Shown here one piece after another: positions 10,385-21,042 of a stretch of 64,000 bases of DNA; position 1 is the first letter of the stretch, and each line of letters begins with the position of its first letter. This DNA comes from Uloborus plumipes (Eukaryota > Arthropoda > Arachnida > Araneae > Uloboridae): positions 1 to 64,000 of the forward strand of contig JAXGGA010004723.1 of NCBI GenBank assembly GCA_038373865.1, read 5' to 3'. The notes beneath the pieces are model-generated. The model made no database searches, had not been told where the DNA came from, and saw nothing but the letters and a program-made list of their open reading frames with translations. Made by a program: the position numbers and the translations under genes.

Positions 10385-12672
10385 GCTCATTCCATGTCAA
10401 GTGTACGAGGCGTCCCCACTCGACCTCCTCAGGTTTTGATGAAAATTTTTTTGTATATACACATAAGACTTACATGAAGCCGCACCAAATTATAGCTCCA
10501 TAAGCCCCATGGTTCATCCAATATAAATTATTTTGTAAAGGCCTCTTTTTCGTGTCGTGAAAAAAATGACCAAATCGTCAAGTTTGTGCTTTTGTTGCTC
10601 GCGATCTAAGACAATTATCAGGCTCAAATTTGGTAATTCTGATCACTGTTTAGGGTAGAATAGCCTATTTGTGTAACAAAAGCTCAATGCACTGTAGATT
10701 TTTTGCAATTTGCTGCCAAAGTTGGTAAAAAGTCGTATTTTGGCAAATTTTGAAAATACGTTATCAGCTTGTATTTGCTGAGAGAATGAATTTCTGAAGC
10801 TAATTCTTTCGTCATTTGTAGATTGTTAGTATATCCAAAAGGTGTGCAAGTGGCATCTTGATAGCTGAAAAACTTGCCGAGTTATTAGAGTTAAAATTCC
10901 AGTCAAAATTTTTTTTTCTCAATTTTGTCTCAATTTCAAAGGGCAATATCTCAAAAGGGTTATCTTGAATTTCAATTTTCTTTACATCATTGGAAAGAAC
11001 ACACTTTTTTCAACTGAAAATCGCTATTTTTATTTCTGAGACAAACCAGTTTTAACGGGATATTGCTGATCAAAAATGTGTGTACGTCATTCCACGTTAA
11101 ATCAAAGAAAAAAGACATAGACCTTAAAAGTTCATGCCAATTTGTTCTGCTAAAATTTGCAGGAGCTAATGTACTTATGTTCTGATGAAAAAAACCTTTT
11201 TTAGACATTTTTGAACTTTAGTTTTTGTGTGCGCGTCCGTAAAAACTCAAGAAATGGTAAAAAAAATAAAGTTTCGTAATTAACAGAATGAATTATCTTT
11301 TTATCGCTACTTTAAGAGCTTGAGCCTTTTCCTATGTGTTATTTTAAAGCTCTTGAAATAGAATTTCGGATAATATGTTACTTGGCAAAGTTGAAGATCA
11401 TTAATATTTCAAGGTCATAAAAAGCATTTTCCCATTTTCCCTCATTTTTCTTTATGGGCAAATTGCAATCACAGGCTGAATATCTAGACACATCCTCGGC
11501 AGTATAAAGAATGAATTTTCAATTACTACTTATCGTATTTTTAATTATTGTTGTTATCATTTACATGGCGGAAATAATTGCAATATTCAACTCTATCGAA
11601 AACTTTCGTTGTTGCTTTCTAAAATAATGTCTTTGTAGTCAAATTATACAGTTTTTTGTCACATACACACTATATTAATTGTTTTATTTACTTATCTTAT
11701 TTATTAATTATTTTTATTTTTAATTTTTTGCGAAGAAAATACTTTTTATGACCTTAAAATATTAATTTCACTTTGCTAAGGAACATATCATCCGAAATTA
11801 GTTCCAAGAGCTTTAAGATAACTCCTAGAAAGGACTCAAGCTCTTATAGCTGAGATAAAAAAATAATTCTTTTTGTTAAAAACGAAACTTTATGTTTTGC
11901 CATTTCTTGAGTTTTTACGGATGCGCACACAAAAACTGAAGTTCAAAAATATCTTTAAAAAAAAAAAAAAAAATTTTCATCAGATCATCCCTTGAAACTG
12001 GCTTGTCTCAAAAATAAAAATGAAGTTTTTTAGTTAAGAAAATTGTGTTCTTTCCAATGATGTAAAGAAAATTGAACTTCAAGATGACCCTTTTGAAATA
12101 TTGCCCTTTGAAATTGATAGAAAATTGAGAAAAAGCATTTTTGACTGGAATTTCAACTCAAATAATTCAGCAAGTATTTGAGCTATCAAGATGCCACTAG
12201 CACACCTTTCGGACATACTATCAGGCTACAAACGAGGAAAGAGTTAGCTCCAGAAAGTCATTCTCTCAGAAGATACAAGCTGATGACGTGTGGTCGAAAT
12301 TTGCCAAAAAACGATTTTTAACCAACTTTGGCAGCAATTGTAAAAAATCTACAGAGCAATCAGCTTTTGTTACACAAGTAGGCTATTCTATCTACCCTAA
12401 GTAGTGATCAGAATCACCAAGTTTGAGCCTAATAATCATCTTAGGTCGGGAGCAATAAAAGCTCAAACTTGACGATTTGATCATTTTTTCATGACAGGAA
12501 AAAGAGGCGTTTACAAAATAATTAATATTTACTGAACCATAGGGCTTATGGAGCTATAATTTGGTATGGTTTCATGCAAGTCTTATATGTACAACCAAAA
12601 ATTTTTTTTATCAAAATCGGAGGGGTCGAGTGGGAATTTTCTCGAAAGTTGGACACTTGACATGGAATGACC
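10385..12672. mobile_element. Layer 4a: 2.3-kb fold-back element (long palindrome)
   Basis: The two halves are inverted copies of each other over about 1.05 kb: the left end GCTCATTCCATGTCAAGTG matches the right end CACTTGACATGGAATGACC. Paired blocks continue inward, for example 10569-10592 with 12465-12487, 10655-10685 with 12360-12390, and 11355-11440 with 11735-11815. The loop, about 11450-11715, is unpaired AT-rich DNA. The flanks are a perfect 6-bp duplication CAGATG at 10379-10384 and 12673-12678. No long open frame is present. The superfamily is not clear to me. Confidence 0.88.
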
Positions 12673-12678
12673 CAGATG

Positions 12679-13163
12679 CTGCCTTTTATGCAGATGCTCT
12701 CTCCACCGTTGTTTCGATTTCCTATTGCTGTTATCTGGTGGGAATTTTATATTTACTTTTTGTAAATAAAGTAAATAGGGGAATGTGGTGCACAGTGAAA
12801 TAGTTAAGATAGCGGACCTATTTCAAAATGAACGCATCGGAAATTTGCTCTGAAAGTTATTGTACATAAAGATTGAATAATGTATTTAGTGTGACAACTT
12901 GCATTGAAATATTATTTTTCATTTTTGGCAGGTATTTTGCATCTTCAAAAAAAGATGGAAATTTTCCACCTTAAAAACCATGGGGCAAAGTGAAAAATGC
13001 AATATTTTTACTATGAAAAATTTTCTATCTTATGATTAACAGTAATTTTCATCAAATGGACGTGTAAACAAACAAATAAATGACTTACACTACTTATTTT
13101 GCGATTCCACGCCACAAAATATGTAAGAACCATAAGTTTTGGTTCTGAGTTGGATAAAAAATG
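12679..13163 (+). mobile_element. Fragment of a second DNA-element family (GGGGAATGTGG ends)
   Basis: TA at 12776-12777 is followed by GGGGAATGTGGTGCACAGTG. The next 300 bp align with 24252-24530 (shared AAATAGTTAAGATA, TTTCAAAATGAAC and TTTTCATCAAATG blocks). A matching right end was not found before the pogo-like insertion at 13166. Confidence 0.65.
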
Positions 13164-13165
13164 TA

Positions 13166-15170
13166 GGGGAAAACCGCCTATATTGGACCACTGCTTAAAT
13201 TGGACCTCGGGCTTAAAATCTAGTACAGAGATCTGTGATACACTTCAACAGTAGAAATATTAAGTTTTAGGAATAAAATCAATGTGTATGAAGTTTCACC
13301 AGTCTTCGAACTGTTTAGCGTGAGTTACGGCTTGGTTTGTGTTGAAGACGTGCGAAATCTTATTTTGCGGACTTGTTTCTAGAAAGATAACTCAAAAACT
13401 TGTGAATTGCGGTAAAATGCTGTTACAGTGTTAAAATCTGTGTTTAATAAGGATTGCATCGATGTATTTACATGCGTGATTGTGATAGTTTTTGACAGAG
13501 CAATGAGCTGAAGAATAAAAAATGGCGTGTTTTCCTTTATTGGACCGAAAAAATTTTCCTATATTGGACCGGTGGTCCAATTTAAGAATATGATTTTAAA
13601 CAAGACTTTTTATTAATCATAACATAAAATAAGAGACTCGTCTTATTTAATAGCGTAGTTAAAATTATTTTAATTATACTTTAACACCTATTTACGATAT
13701 TCATTGAAACTTCTTTTATCAAGCACATTTTTGTCAAGCAGAAGCTGCAACTTCTTGAAATGAATGTTTTTTTTTCTCTTCATCCATTTAACTGCAGTTT
13801 CAGGTTGTTAAACATAGTTATTACCTTAAATGAAATTTATGCTGGTTTACCGAGAAAAAACTATGAAATTCTTTGATATTTTCGAGACGATTTTAAAAGG
13901 AAACAATTTATATGCTACTAAAATGTTCAATGTAGATGAAGCGGGTGTTTTTACTGTCTAAAAGCCCCAAAAATATGTTGACGTATAGAGGTAAACACAG
14001 GTTGGGGCAGTAATGAGAGGTGAACGTGGTAGAAACACACTGGCTATTTGCTCCATGAGTGCAACAGAATTGCAAGCTCCCCATGCTTATTTTCAAAAGA
14101 TTACATTCTATGTATGAAGTTATTGTGACAGCTTCCCTGGTAAACAGTATGCTTGTTCAAAAAAAGGTTGGATCACAAACGATAATTCACACAATTGATT
14201 CAACATTTCACAAAAACTGTTAAGCCAAGCAATGTGAAAAGAATGCCCTTCTAATAATGGATAGGCACAGCACTTACATAAAGAACATTGATGCAATAAA
14301 CTTGGCTAACGAGTTAGATATAATAATGCTTTCTTTTTAAGCACATCATGCACATAGATGTGGACTTTATTCCCTTTGTCTACATATACAGTTATCGAGC
14401 ATGTGATACATGGAGGCGAGAACATCTTCTGCTGCAGCAAAATTAGAAACAAGTAGCCCACATAAAACTACTCAAAGTGAACAGGATACATGTTCGGTGT
14501 AAGTTGTACACTATGTACAAGAAGTAGCTACGACTTAAATTAAGTTCTGCAGAATCAGCGGATAATTCTCATCAAAACATGATTGTCAACTCTAACTATA
14601 ATTTTTTAAAGCCGGCTCACATATCACCTTTGCCTAAAAAAATAGAAGGAACAAAAAGGAAGGCTATCTCAGCAATCATTCTAACGCCTTATAAAACAGG
14701 CATAGAACAGAAAAAGTCACACAAAAAGAAGCAAGAAAATGCACAAAACAATTGTTATTGCAATATTTGTCATAGAGATGAAGTGCAAAACAGGATTAAG
14801 TGTATGAAATGCCTTCGGCGAGTTTATCAACACTGCCTAAGTGAGGCTGAAGTAAAAGAAATTCTATTGCAAATTCTGGAAAAAAAGTTGTATAGTTCAA
14901 ATATAAATTATTCTATGATTTCCTGGTACGGTCCAATTTAAGAAGCGCATGGTTCAATTTAGGCGCATATATTCCTAAATTGGACTTTTGCAACTTTTTA
15001 TAAGATAATTTTTTAAAAAATAATTTTCATATTTTCAGAAAATATAAGCTCCTAGGGGGGTTCCTGATTAAATTTAGCTTAAGATGCCCTATTTTGCATT
15101 TCTGTTTTGCTTCACATTGAGCGTCACAGGCCTCCTGTTCTTAGGGGGTCCAATATAGGCGATCTTCCCC
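13166..15170 (+). mobile_element. Layer 4b: pogo-like element, complete ends
   Basis: The left end GGGGAAAACCGCCTATATT and the inverted right end GGGGAAGATCGCCTATATT differ at two positions, and the match continues through GGACC. The flanks are TA at 13164-13165 and 15171-15172. At 2.0 kb with a decayed pogo/Tigger-type transposase, the element fits the pogo branch of the Tc1/mariner superfamily. Subterminal TTGGACC(A/G) motifs recur inside both ends. Confidence 0.9.
13900..14941 (+). pseudogene. pogo/Tigger-like transposase, decayed, with C-terminal zinc-binding motif
   Basis: Around 13918-13960 the frame reads KMFNVDEAG, the first catalytic aspartate block, and meets a stop soon after. Pieces of the catalytic domain are scattered over the next 500 bp in different frames. 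An intact C-terminal stretch runs 14579-14941, 120 codons. It has a basic KKIEGTKRKAISAIILTPYK segment like the linker of many arthropod pogo-like transposases. That is followed by CYCNIC, then CMKC and a terminal HC, a degenerate PHD-like cysteine/histidine cluster (one histidine spacing differs from the usual HxxC). These elements move by cut and paste into TA. This copy cannot make an active enzyme. Confidence 0.75.
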
Positions 15171-15172
15171 TA

Positions 15173-15530
15173 TTTCTAAATTTATAATTGAAGAACATTT
15201 AAGTTATAAATTTTTTGTTTACTTTTATTTCATGCACACTAATTAAAAGATATGCGATATAACTTTAATATAATGGATGGACTAAAACTACTTGCTATGA
15301 TCATTAATGTTTTTAATGTTGTTCGTGCTTTAAAAGTGAACCAACTTGCATTTCTAGAAATGTCTTTTAAAATATCTAATGGTTACATTACTGTTGTTAG
15401 AACAAGGAATTATTTTCATAAAGAAAAATGCTTTGTGATTCTTTAAACGATGTATAAGCCATGAACTCTGATCTTTTACTTGCTAGTAAATTTAATTTCC
15501 TTTTCCTGAAAATTTTGTCGATGAAAATGT
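15173..15530. other. AT-rich interior of layer 3
   Basis: Nothing recognisable. A 64-codon frame at 15252-15446 has no motif I can name. Confidence 0.45.
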
Positions 15531-15534
15531 TAAT

Positions 15535-16475
15535 GGGCGATTCTCTGTAAACTGGTATTTTGCTGTCCGGACTGAGTATTTTAAAAATAATAAAGTGTAA
15601 TAGAGTAATTATCGCTCTTAATACAAGTAAAGCATTAATACTTTGTGGCCCAATTGTATTTGGAGTGATAACAATTTAATTTTTTTTTCTAGAAATTATC
15701 TATGCGCCAAAAACACAGTCCCCTGACTGTCCCAAACCCATAGTTTGACTGTTAAAGATAGTATTTCAAAAAATCTATTAACACTACATAAATTTGGCAA
15801 CTAATATCTAAAAATAGAATAATGAAGCTATATATTTCTTATGAAATAAGGTATAATTACGTATTTCTAAAACTTAAAATTGTCATGTAAATTCTGTCCA
15901 GAGTTTTTCCAAACAGTCCCCTGCAACATTTTCAAAGCTGTAATACGAAAAATCTATTACTTTTGCAAATTCTTTTTGACATGAAGTTTAAAGCAATCAG
16001 TGTGAATTTGCTGAAATTGCCGAGAACGGTGCTGAAACGATACTTAGTTTAGTTTGAGAGCCACATTTGTGATGAAAGTTGCCATCAGGATCGTTACGAA
16101 AACAGTCCTCTGGGAAGTGATTTTATTAATTTCAATTAGTTTAATTATGAAACATATTAGTTATTATGTCCACGATTTGTGCCTAAATTTATAGGTAGTC
16201 TCGTAACTAATTAAGCTCGAATAGTTTTGCAGATATTACGCAACAAAGAGCAAAAACACAGTCACCTGGCACAGTCCCCTGCCTAGTTATACCAGGCGTT
16301 GGACTTACCCCCTATCACAATTTGTCAGAAAAACACAAGCTTCAATTGGCCCTCTTTCAAACCAAAGTAATAGATTCATTTTCTGAGCAATAGTAAAATA
16401 ATTATACGGACATTTCAAAAAACCATGCCCGGACAGATTTCGTGTGAAAAATGAGGAGTTTACAGAGAATCGCCC
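15535..16475. mobile_element. Layer 4c: 0.94-kb non-autonomous element with GGGCGATTC ends
   Basis: The ends are GGGCGATTCTCTGTAAACT at the left and the perfect complement at the right (19 bp). The flanks are a 4-bp duplication TAAT at 15531-15534 and 16476-16479. Inside, CAGTCCCCTG or a close variant occurs at about 15717, 15920, 16105, 16260 and 16276, a set of internal short repeats. No long frame. The end GGGCRATTC, the 4-bp duplication and the internal short repeats all recur in the 34.2-37.0 kb element. Confidence 0.85.
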
Positions 16476-16479
16476 TAAT

Positions 16480-16525
16480 ACAAAAATTTTATTATTATTT
16501 CTAGAATTTTTTTCAAAATCTATTT

Positions 16526-16562
<37 letters not shown>

Positions 16563-16757
16563 GTATGATTATCTTTTGAGATGAAAATAGTAGGTTAGCA
16601 ATGATCCTGTAACTAGATTAAAATGTTGACCCAGAAGTACGATTTTCCATCACTCTCCGTTGCTCAGGCTAAATAATAAGCAGTCTATGTACGTTTAAAT
16701 AAAGGGGCGGCAAATTGACGAACCGCCCCGGGCGGCAGAAGCTGTAGCTACGCCACT
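16480..16757. other. Right interior of layer 3, with a poly-T run
   Basis: A T-run of about 34 at 16527-16560, then the G/C-rich subterminal repeat CCGCCCCGGGCGGCAG near the right end. No gene. Confidence 0.6.
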
Positions 16758-17040
16758 GTTCCGGGGACGTTTTGCTCGGGACGTTTTTTCCTAGGACCGT
16801 ACCAGCCGCCTATGGTTTTGACGATTTTTTAACTAACATAAATTGTACATTTACAATCCCCCCCCCCCCCCTCCGAGGAAGTTAGAGTTTCCCACACAGT
16901 CAAATTTCCTTAAAATATGCCCTGTGCTCTCGCCATATTAATCTGAAATAATTACGCAGTTTATCACACATAATGCATTTTTATGTGCTTTGTGTGTGCC
17001 GGAAGCTAAAAAATAGCCATGAAGGAAGAGATGCTTTCAT

Positions 17041-17731
17041 CAGCGGCGTACGCAGCCAAATCGTTTCAGGGGGGTGGAGGGGGGCTGATATGAGACTCCT
17101 CAGGTATGGGGAGGGGGGCACCTCATAAAACGTAGCTAAGGGAAGCAAATGTTTCGAATTTGTGATATCAATACTAATTTAATATGATAAAAATACATCA
17201 TTGTTATATTTTCAATCGTTATAATTGCTATACAAAATAAAAGCGCTTTTATGAAAACAGAAAGTGATAAAAATAAAGTTCGAAATTTTTTCTTTGCTGA
17301 CGGAGATGTTCTTGAATCACATGCTTGCAATATTTTGGAAAATTTGTGCTTTAATATCATTAATTTTTCGATTAATTTTACTATTGTTCCTAATACTAGG
17401 TTTCAATCACATTTGTTAAAATACAATTACAAGAGTTAGATGAATGAACAAGCATTAATCGGTATTTCTGAAACATATATTTGCAATAAAAATGAACGAA
17501 ATAAAATAACGTAAATAATAATAAACGTGATGTACAGTAAAACAGACGAGTCAAATGTAAAAAATAAATCATTTTTCTTATTTTTTTTTAAATTTGTCGA
17601 ATATCTGAAAAAAAAAATCTGATGTTGTGGCTTTAAAAAGAAAAGAATAAAAAAAATATTAAAGTTTATGTGCAAAACATTTTGAAAATTTCGGAGGGGG
17701 CTGCAGCCCTATCAGCCTGAGTACGCCACTG
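17041..17731. mobile_element. Non-autonomous hAT element, 691 bp
   Basis: The ends are CAGCGGCGTACGCAG and, inverted, CAGTGGCGTACTCAG, flanked by a perfect 8-bp duplication GCTTTCAT at 17033-17040 and 17732-17739. The G-rich subterminal regions (GGGGTGGAGGGG at left, GGAGGGGGCTG at right) resemble those of layer 3. The interior has no transposase motif. Confidence 0.92.
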
Positions 17732-17739
17732 GCTTTCAT

Positions 17740-18832
17740 TGTTGCAAAGCTGTACTTGAAGTAAAAGAGAGGAAATTACACAATTTAAGTAAAAAAAAAG
17801 GCTTTTTTTTGCCCAAAACAGTGTCGACAAATCTCTGTTCAGAGGATGGGCAAAAATTTTTTGTACATCATTTCTTGAGGTCTGTTCTTATTTACCTTGA
17901 TTTGGAATTTTCTCATAGCCTACTTTAAATTTTAAAATTAATAAGTAATAAATAATAAGTAATATATAATAAATAATAAGTAATAATTAATAAGTAATAA
18001 TTAATAAGTAATAATTAATAAGTAATAATAATAGTTGATTTATAACACACCAAGTATAAAAAATTGTGTTAGATGGGGAAACTATGCAAGTATTTGATAT
18101 AAATATAATGGAATCGGTATTTTAACATTTTGACGAAATTTGTTTAAAACGTTGAAAAACTGCTACTTGTCAAAACTTCTCATATTTGTGGCAATTTAAT
18201 TTTTTTATGAATTTATTGCCACTAATGGTACATTTCCGTGCTACCCATCATCGAAAATGTAAAAACACTTTGTTTACGAACTTTCCTGAAGACATCGAAA
18301 AACAAAATTTGTTCGAATTTTGAAAGAATTTGCGGCAAATGAAAAAACTGTCCAAAAAAGTTCAAATTTTTTGTGTGCATTTTACTCACCGGTGGCATTA
18401 CTCATCAGTGAAGTTAAAATAAAAATTTCTCTCCCCCCCCCCCCACGCCTCCACTTGTACTCATGTACGCATCTTAGCAATTATATTTCAAAAAATTTTA
18501 TTTTTATGTACTACTGATATTAACTTCAAGTGTCTAAAGAGATTTTTATAACAATTTGGGGAGATTATGCGAGCAGTGTAACGCGGTAGAAAAATAAATA
18601 GAGAGATCCATATTAAGCGCTACAAATGCGAAAATTGCAAACTTACGATAAATACTTGAGAAATTTCGAAAGAATAATAAAATGAAGGATACCACAGATG
18701 TGAATTAGAAATTCAGTGTAAATATTCGTAATTTACTTTCAAAACAGCTCATTAGTTATTAATTAAACTAAGTAGAAATATTTTTTTATGTATTGAAATC
18801 CCATCGGGGGGTGATTTTACTGCACTACGAAC
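17740..18832. other. AT-rich spacer with an AATAAGTAAT microsatellite
   Basis: About 17935-18030 consists of AATAAGTAATAATT-type units. A C-run lies near 18433. No gene or RNA seen. Confidence 0.6.
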
Positions 18833-18980
18833 CAGTGACGTACATAGAACCCTCGCCACACCCGCGGCGCTCCTGGGGGCGGGAGCACATGATCTAGAAA
18901 AACAGCATTAAGATTTACAGGAGGAAAAATATTTTATATAGATTAACAGAGGGGTGCACCTAAATCTATGTACGCTACTG
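18833..18980. mobile_element. 148-bp MITE with hAT-like ends
   Basis: CAGTGACGTACATAGA at the left and TCTATGTACGCTACTG at the right are inverted with two mismatches in 16. The 8-bp flanks (CTACGAAC and TTGCAAAC) agree at five positions only, so the duplication is decayed or the ends are slightly off. Confidence 0.7.
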
Positions 18981-18992
18981 TTGCAAACTATA

Positions 18993-19760
18993 CACAGCAA
19001 AAAATGAACTGTTTTACACTATAACACTGGCAGTCGCGGTTCCAATTTAAAACTGTAAAATGCACAGTAATAAACTCTAAAGTTAGCAATGTTATCCCAA
19101 GTAGCATCAACTCATCGGATTTTGCTCGGCCGATCAACAAACTCCTCGTAAACTGATACTGTAACGCAAGATGATATCGTTCCGATCAGTATCCGAGCAC
19201 GGTTTTCGATGAGCTACTTTTCATCAAAAAGGGATATCCTTCCGATCAACTTTCCCGATGAAAATAAGATGAGCTATATTTCATCGGAAAACGATATCCT
19301 TCCGATCAAGTTTCCCGATGAAATTCCTCGGCACGGGACTGTTCTGCTCGTAAATTGCTCCAAATCTCATCGTATTTTGCTGCTCGGATTCTGCTCGGCC
19401 GATGAGACATATTGGATCATCGGCCGATGAGAATTTCATCGGGTTTCGATGAATGGCCGATCATCGGCCGTTGAGATGATGCTGCTAGGGATAGTTTCTT
19501 ATTGGAAAGTTAGCAATTTTAGTTTATTGCCGTAAAATTTAAATCTATTATACTGTAAAAACAACAGCAAAATTCTGGCAGCAGAGGTTCCAGCATAAAA
19601 CTGTAGAATACCCGGTAATAAACTGCAAAATTAGCAAATTTTCTGTTTAGTACTGTAAAGTTAGCAATTTTGCAGTTTATTACTGTAAAATTGGCAATTT
19701 TTTAAGTTTATCGTTATGTATTTTATTGTAAAAACAACTTTCACTTTTTACAGTACAGCA
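18993..19760 (+). mobile_element. TA-flanked ACTGTAAAATTAGC repeat, interrupted copy
   Basis: It starts after TA at 18991-18992 with CACAGCAAAAAATGAACTG. It contains CACTGGCAGTCGCGGTTCCA and many palindromic ACTGTAAAATTAGCAATTTT blocks. The same architecture is seen at 26968-27333, 51013-51360 and 59986-60148. A different repeat-rich element (19096-19490) is inserted in it. The right edge is uncertain. Confidence 0.7.
19096..19490. mobile_element. Element built of CGATGA/TCATCG motifs
   Basis: The ends CCCAAGTAGCATCAACTCAT and, inverted, CCCTAGCAGCATCATCTCAA match at 15 or 16 of 20 positions. The body is packed with GATGA, TCATCGG and GGCCGATGA on both strands. It includes two direct copies, about 70 bp apart, of GATGAGCTA...TTTCATC...GATATCCTTCCGATCAA (from 19208 and 19280). 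No target duplication is clear and there is no coding potential. Confidence 0.65.
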
Positions 19761-20464
19761 GAAAAGACAGTTTTACAGAAATTGTCGACAAACATTTTCC
19801 CGGTATAATATTTGGGGGTGGGTGGAGGAGGAGCTGAAAATGAAAGTATATTCTTTCCTCATATTTTTATTTTTTAATTGCTTATTCTGTCAAAATCGGT
19901 GACTAAAATTGGACTTTTGGCTGAAGGAAATAGTCCCATTCTAACTGATAATCCAACTTGAGAAAGGGCAAAGAACGGAAATTCGGTAGTTTATCCTAAA
20001 GGAATATAGGAAGAAGAAGAGAAGGTGTTTGTTTGGTATTTTACGTGCTGCTAATTTATATTGCATTGCAAAATTTCATTTTGTTTGAAGTGGCGAATTT
20101 CCATGGAATTTTAAAGAATTTGAGTTGGAAAATTGATTGTTTTATCCCCAATTTTGGGCACATACAGATGTCACGAGAAAACTCGTGATAATTAAATCCG
20201 AAGTAGTAGAAATAGAGATTTCTCCCTTTGTCTCGTCAAAAAACTTCAAAAATACAAATTTTATAATGTAAAAATGCAACACTTTTCATTTATGGAAATT
20301 ATTTTCGATAGTTTGATATTGCGAATGATTTCCATTAAAGAGCAAAACATAATGAATAAATGCTAACAATACATTAAAACACAATCGTTTCCGGACTTTT
20401 TTCTTCTTTTCTATATCAACAAATTCCATCATCAAGTCGTGAAAAATACACCTGCAGTTCATCG
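19761..20464. other. AT-rich spacer upstream of the CpG island
   Basis: No supported gene. GGGGGTGGGTGGAGGAGGAG lies at 19814-19833. Confidence 0.5.
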
Positions 20465-21042
20465 TCACAAACGACTTCCTCGATTGTGGAGGCGCAACCC
20501 CAGAGCGAAAAAGAACAAATGACCTCTAATAAGTGACGGAGAAAACTCGATGCACACGCCGACATAACTCCGAATCATCATCACACTCCACCGGAACGGA
20601 GGGGGGGGGGAGAAAAAAACTTCCACGCGCAAAGTACCGCTTCCCTCACCTAGATGGCAGTGCAAGTCCGAAAGGGCGTCCGAGGCGGAGGCGTGGCCTC
20701 GCCGGGCGGAGCGTCTCTCGCCATTGGCCACGCTCACTAATCAGATTGTGCACTCAATCGGAACATCTGATTGCACCCGGCGCGGCGTGACGTCACGGTC
20801 AGCTGGCAGCTTATTGGCCGTGCAGGCGGGCGTCGTTTTCGCTGCCACGCTTTCTGGGTTCCGCGTTGTAGTGCTCGCCGGTTCCTGGCGCGAAACGTAC
20901 GCTCTTTGCGGTTTTTGTTGTGGCCCACTGAACTCTTCTGCCTCCCTGTGTCATAGATTTCGGGGATCCCAGAAGTGACAGTTGGAGTTCGGACTTCCGC
21001 TCACTTGACATTAACGCTGACGATTCTCGGGGACGCTCCACG
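20465..21042 (+). promoter_or_regulatory. CpG-rich promoter-like island with candidate non-coding first exon
   Basis: This 0.6-kb block is GC- and CpG-rich in AT-rich surroundings. It contains a full palindromic CRE, TGACGTCA, at 20788-20795, between two inverted CCAAT boxes (ATTGG at 20723-20727 and 20813-20817). No TATA box is placed to match. At 21042/21043 the sequence is CACG|GTAAGTGCG, a consensus splice donor. I infer a TATA-less promoter and a 5' exon ending at 21042, transcribed toward Pax6, which is the only recognised gene on that strand. The distance to the first Pax6 coding exon would be about 34.7 kb. It could instead serve an unrecognised transcript. No transcription start can be fixed from sequence alone. 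Confidence 0.6.

Larger units (their letters stand above)
9798..16758. mobile_element. Layer 3: hAT element inside the layer 2 minisatellite
   Basis: Both ends read CAGTGGCGTAGCTA inward, a 14-bp perfect inverted repeat. They are followed on each side by G/C-rich subterminal DNA containing GCCCCGGGCGGCA. The flanks are a perfect 8-bp duplication TTCCGGGG at 9790-9797 and 16759-16766. Once the three inner elements are removed it is about 1.7 kb with no transposase, so it is non-autonomous. Confidence 0.93.
7953..16814. mobile_element. Layer 2: hAT-like element inside layer 1
   Basis: The ends CATAGGCGGCTCGTAC and, inverted, CATAGGCGGCTGGTAC differ at one position in 16. The flanks are GTTTTGAG (7945-7952) and GTTTTGAC (16815-16822), an 8-bp duplication with one mismatch. 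The native element, without layer 3, is about 1.9 kb. It contains inverted arms of a GGGACGTTTTTTCC-type minisatellite and no transposase. Confidence 0.85.
5604..16924. mobile_element. Layer 1: outermost hAT-type element of a nested stack
   Basis: The ends are a perfect 17-bp inverted repeat, CAGGGCATATTTTAAGG at 5604-5620 and its complement at 16908-16924. They are flanked by a perfect 8-bp duplication TGCTCTCG at 5596-5603 and 16925-16932. An 8-bp target duplication with CAGGG...CCCTG termini is the hallmark of hAT elements. Without the inner insertion the element is about 2.45 kb. Most of that is the 292-bp satellite, with no transposase, so it must have moved with an enzyme supplied in trans. 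Confidence 0.92.
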
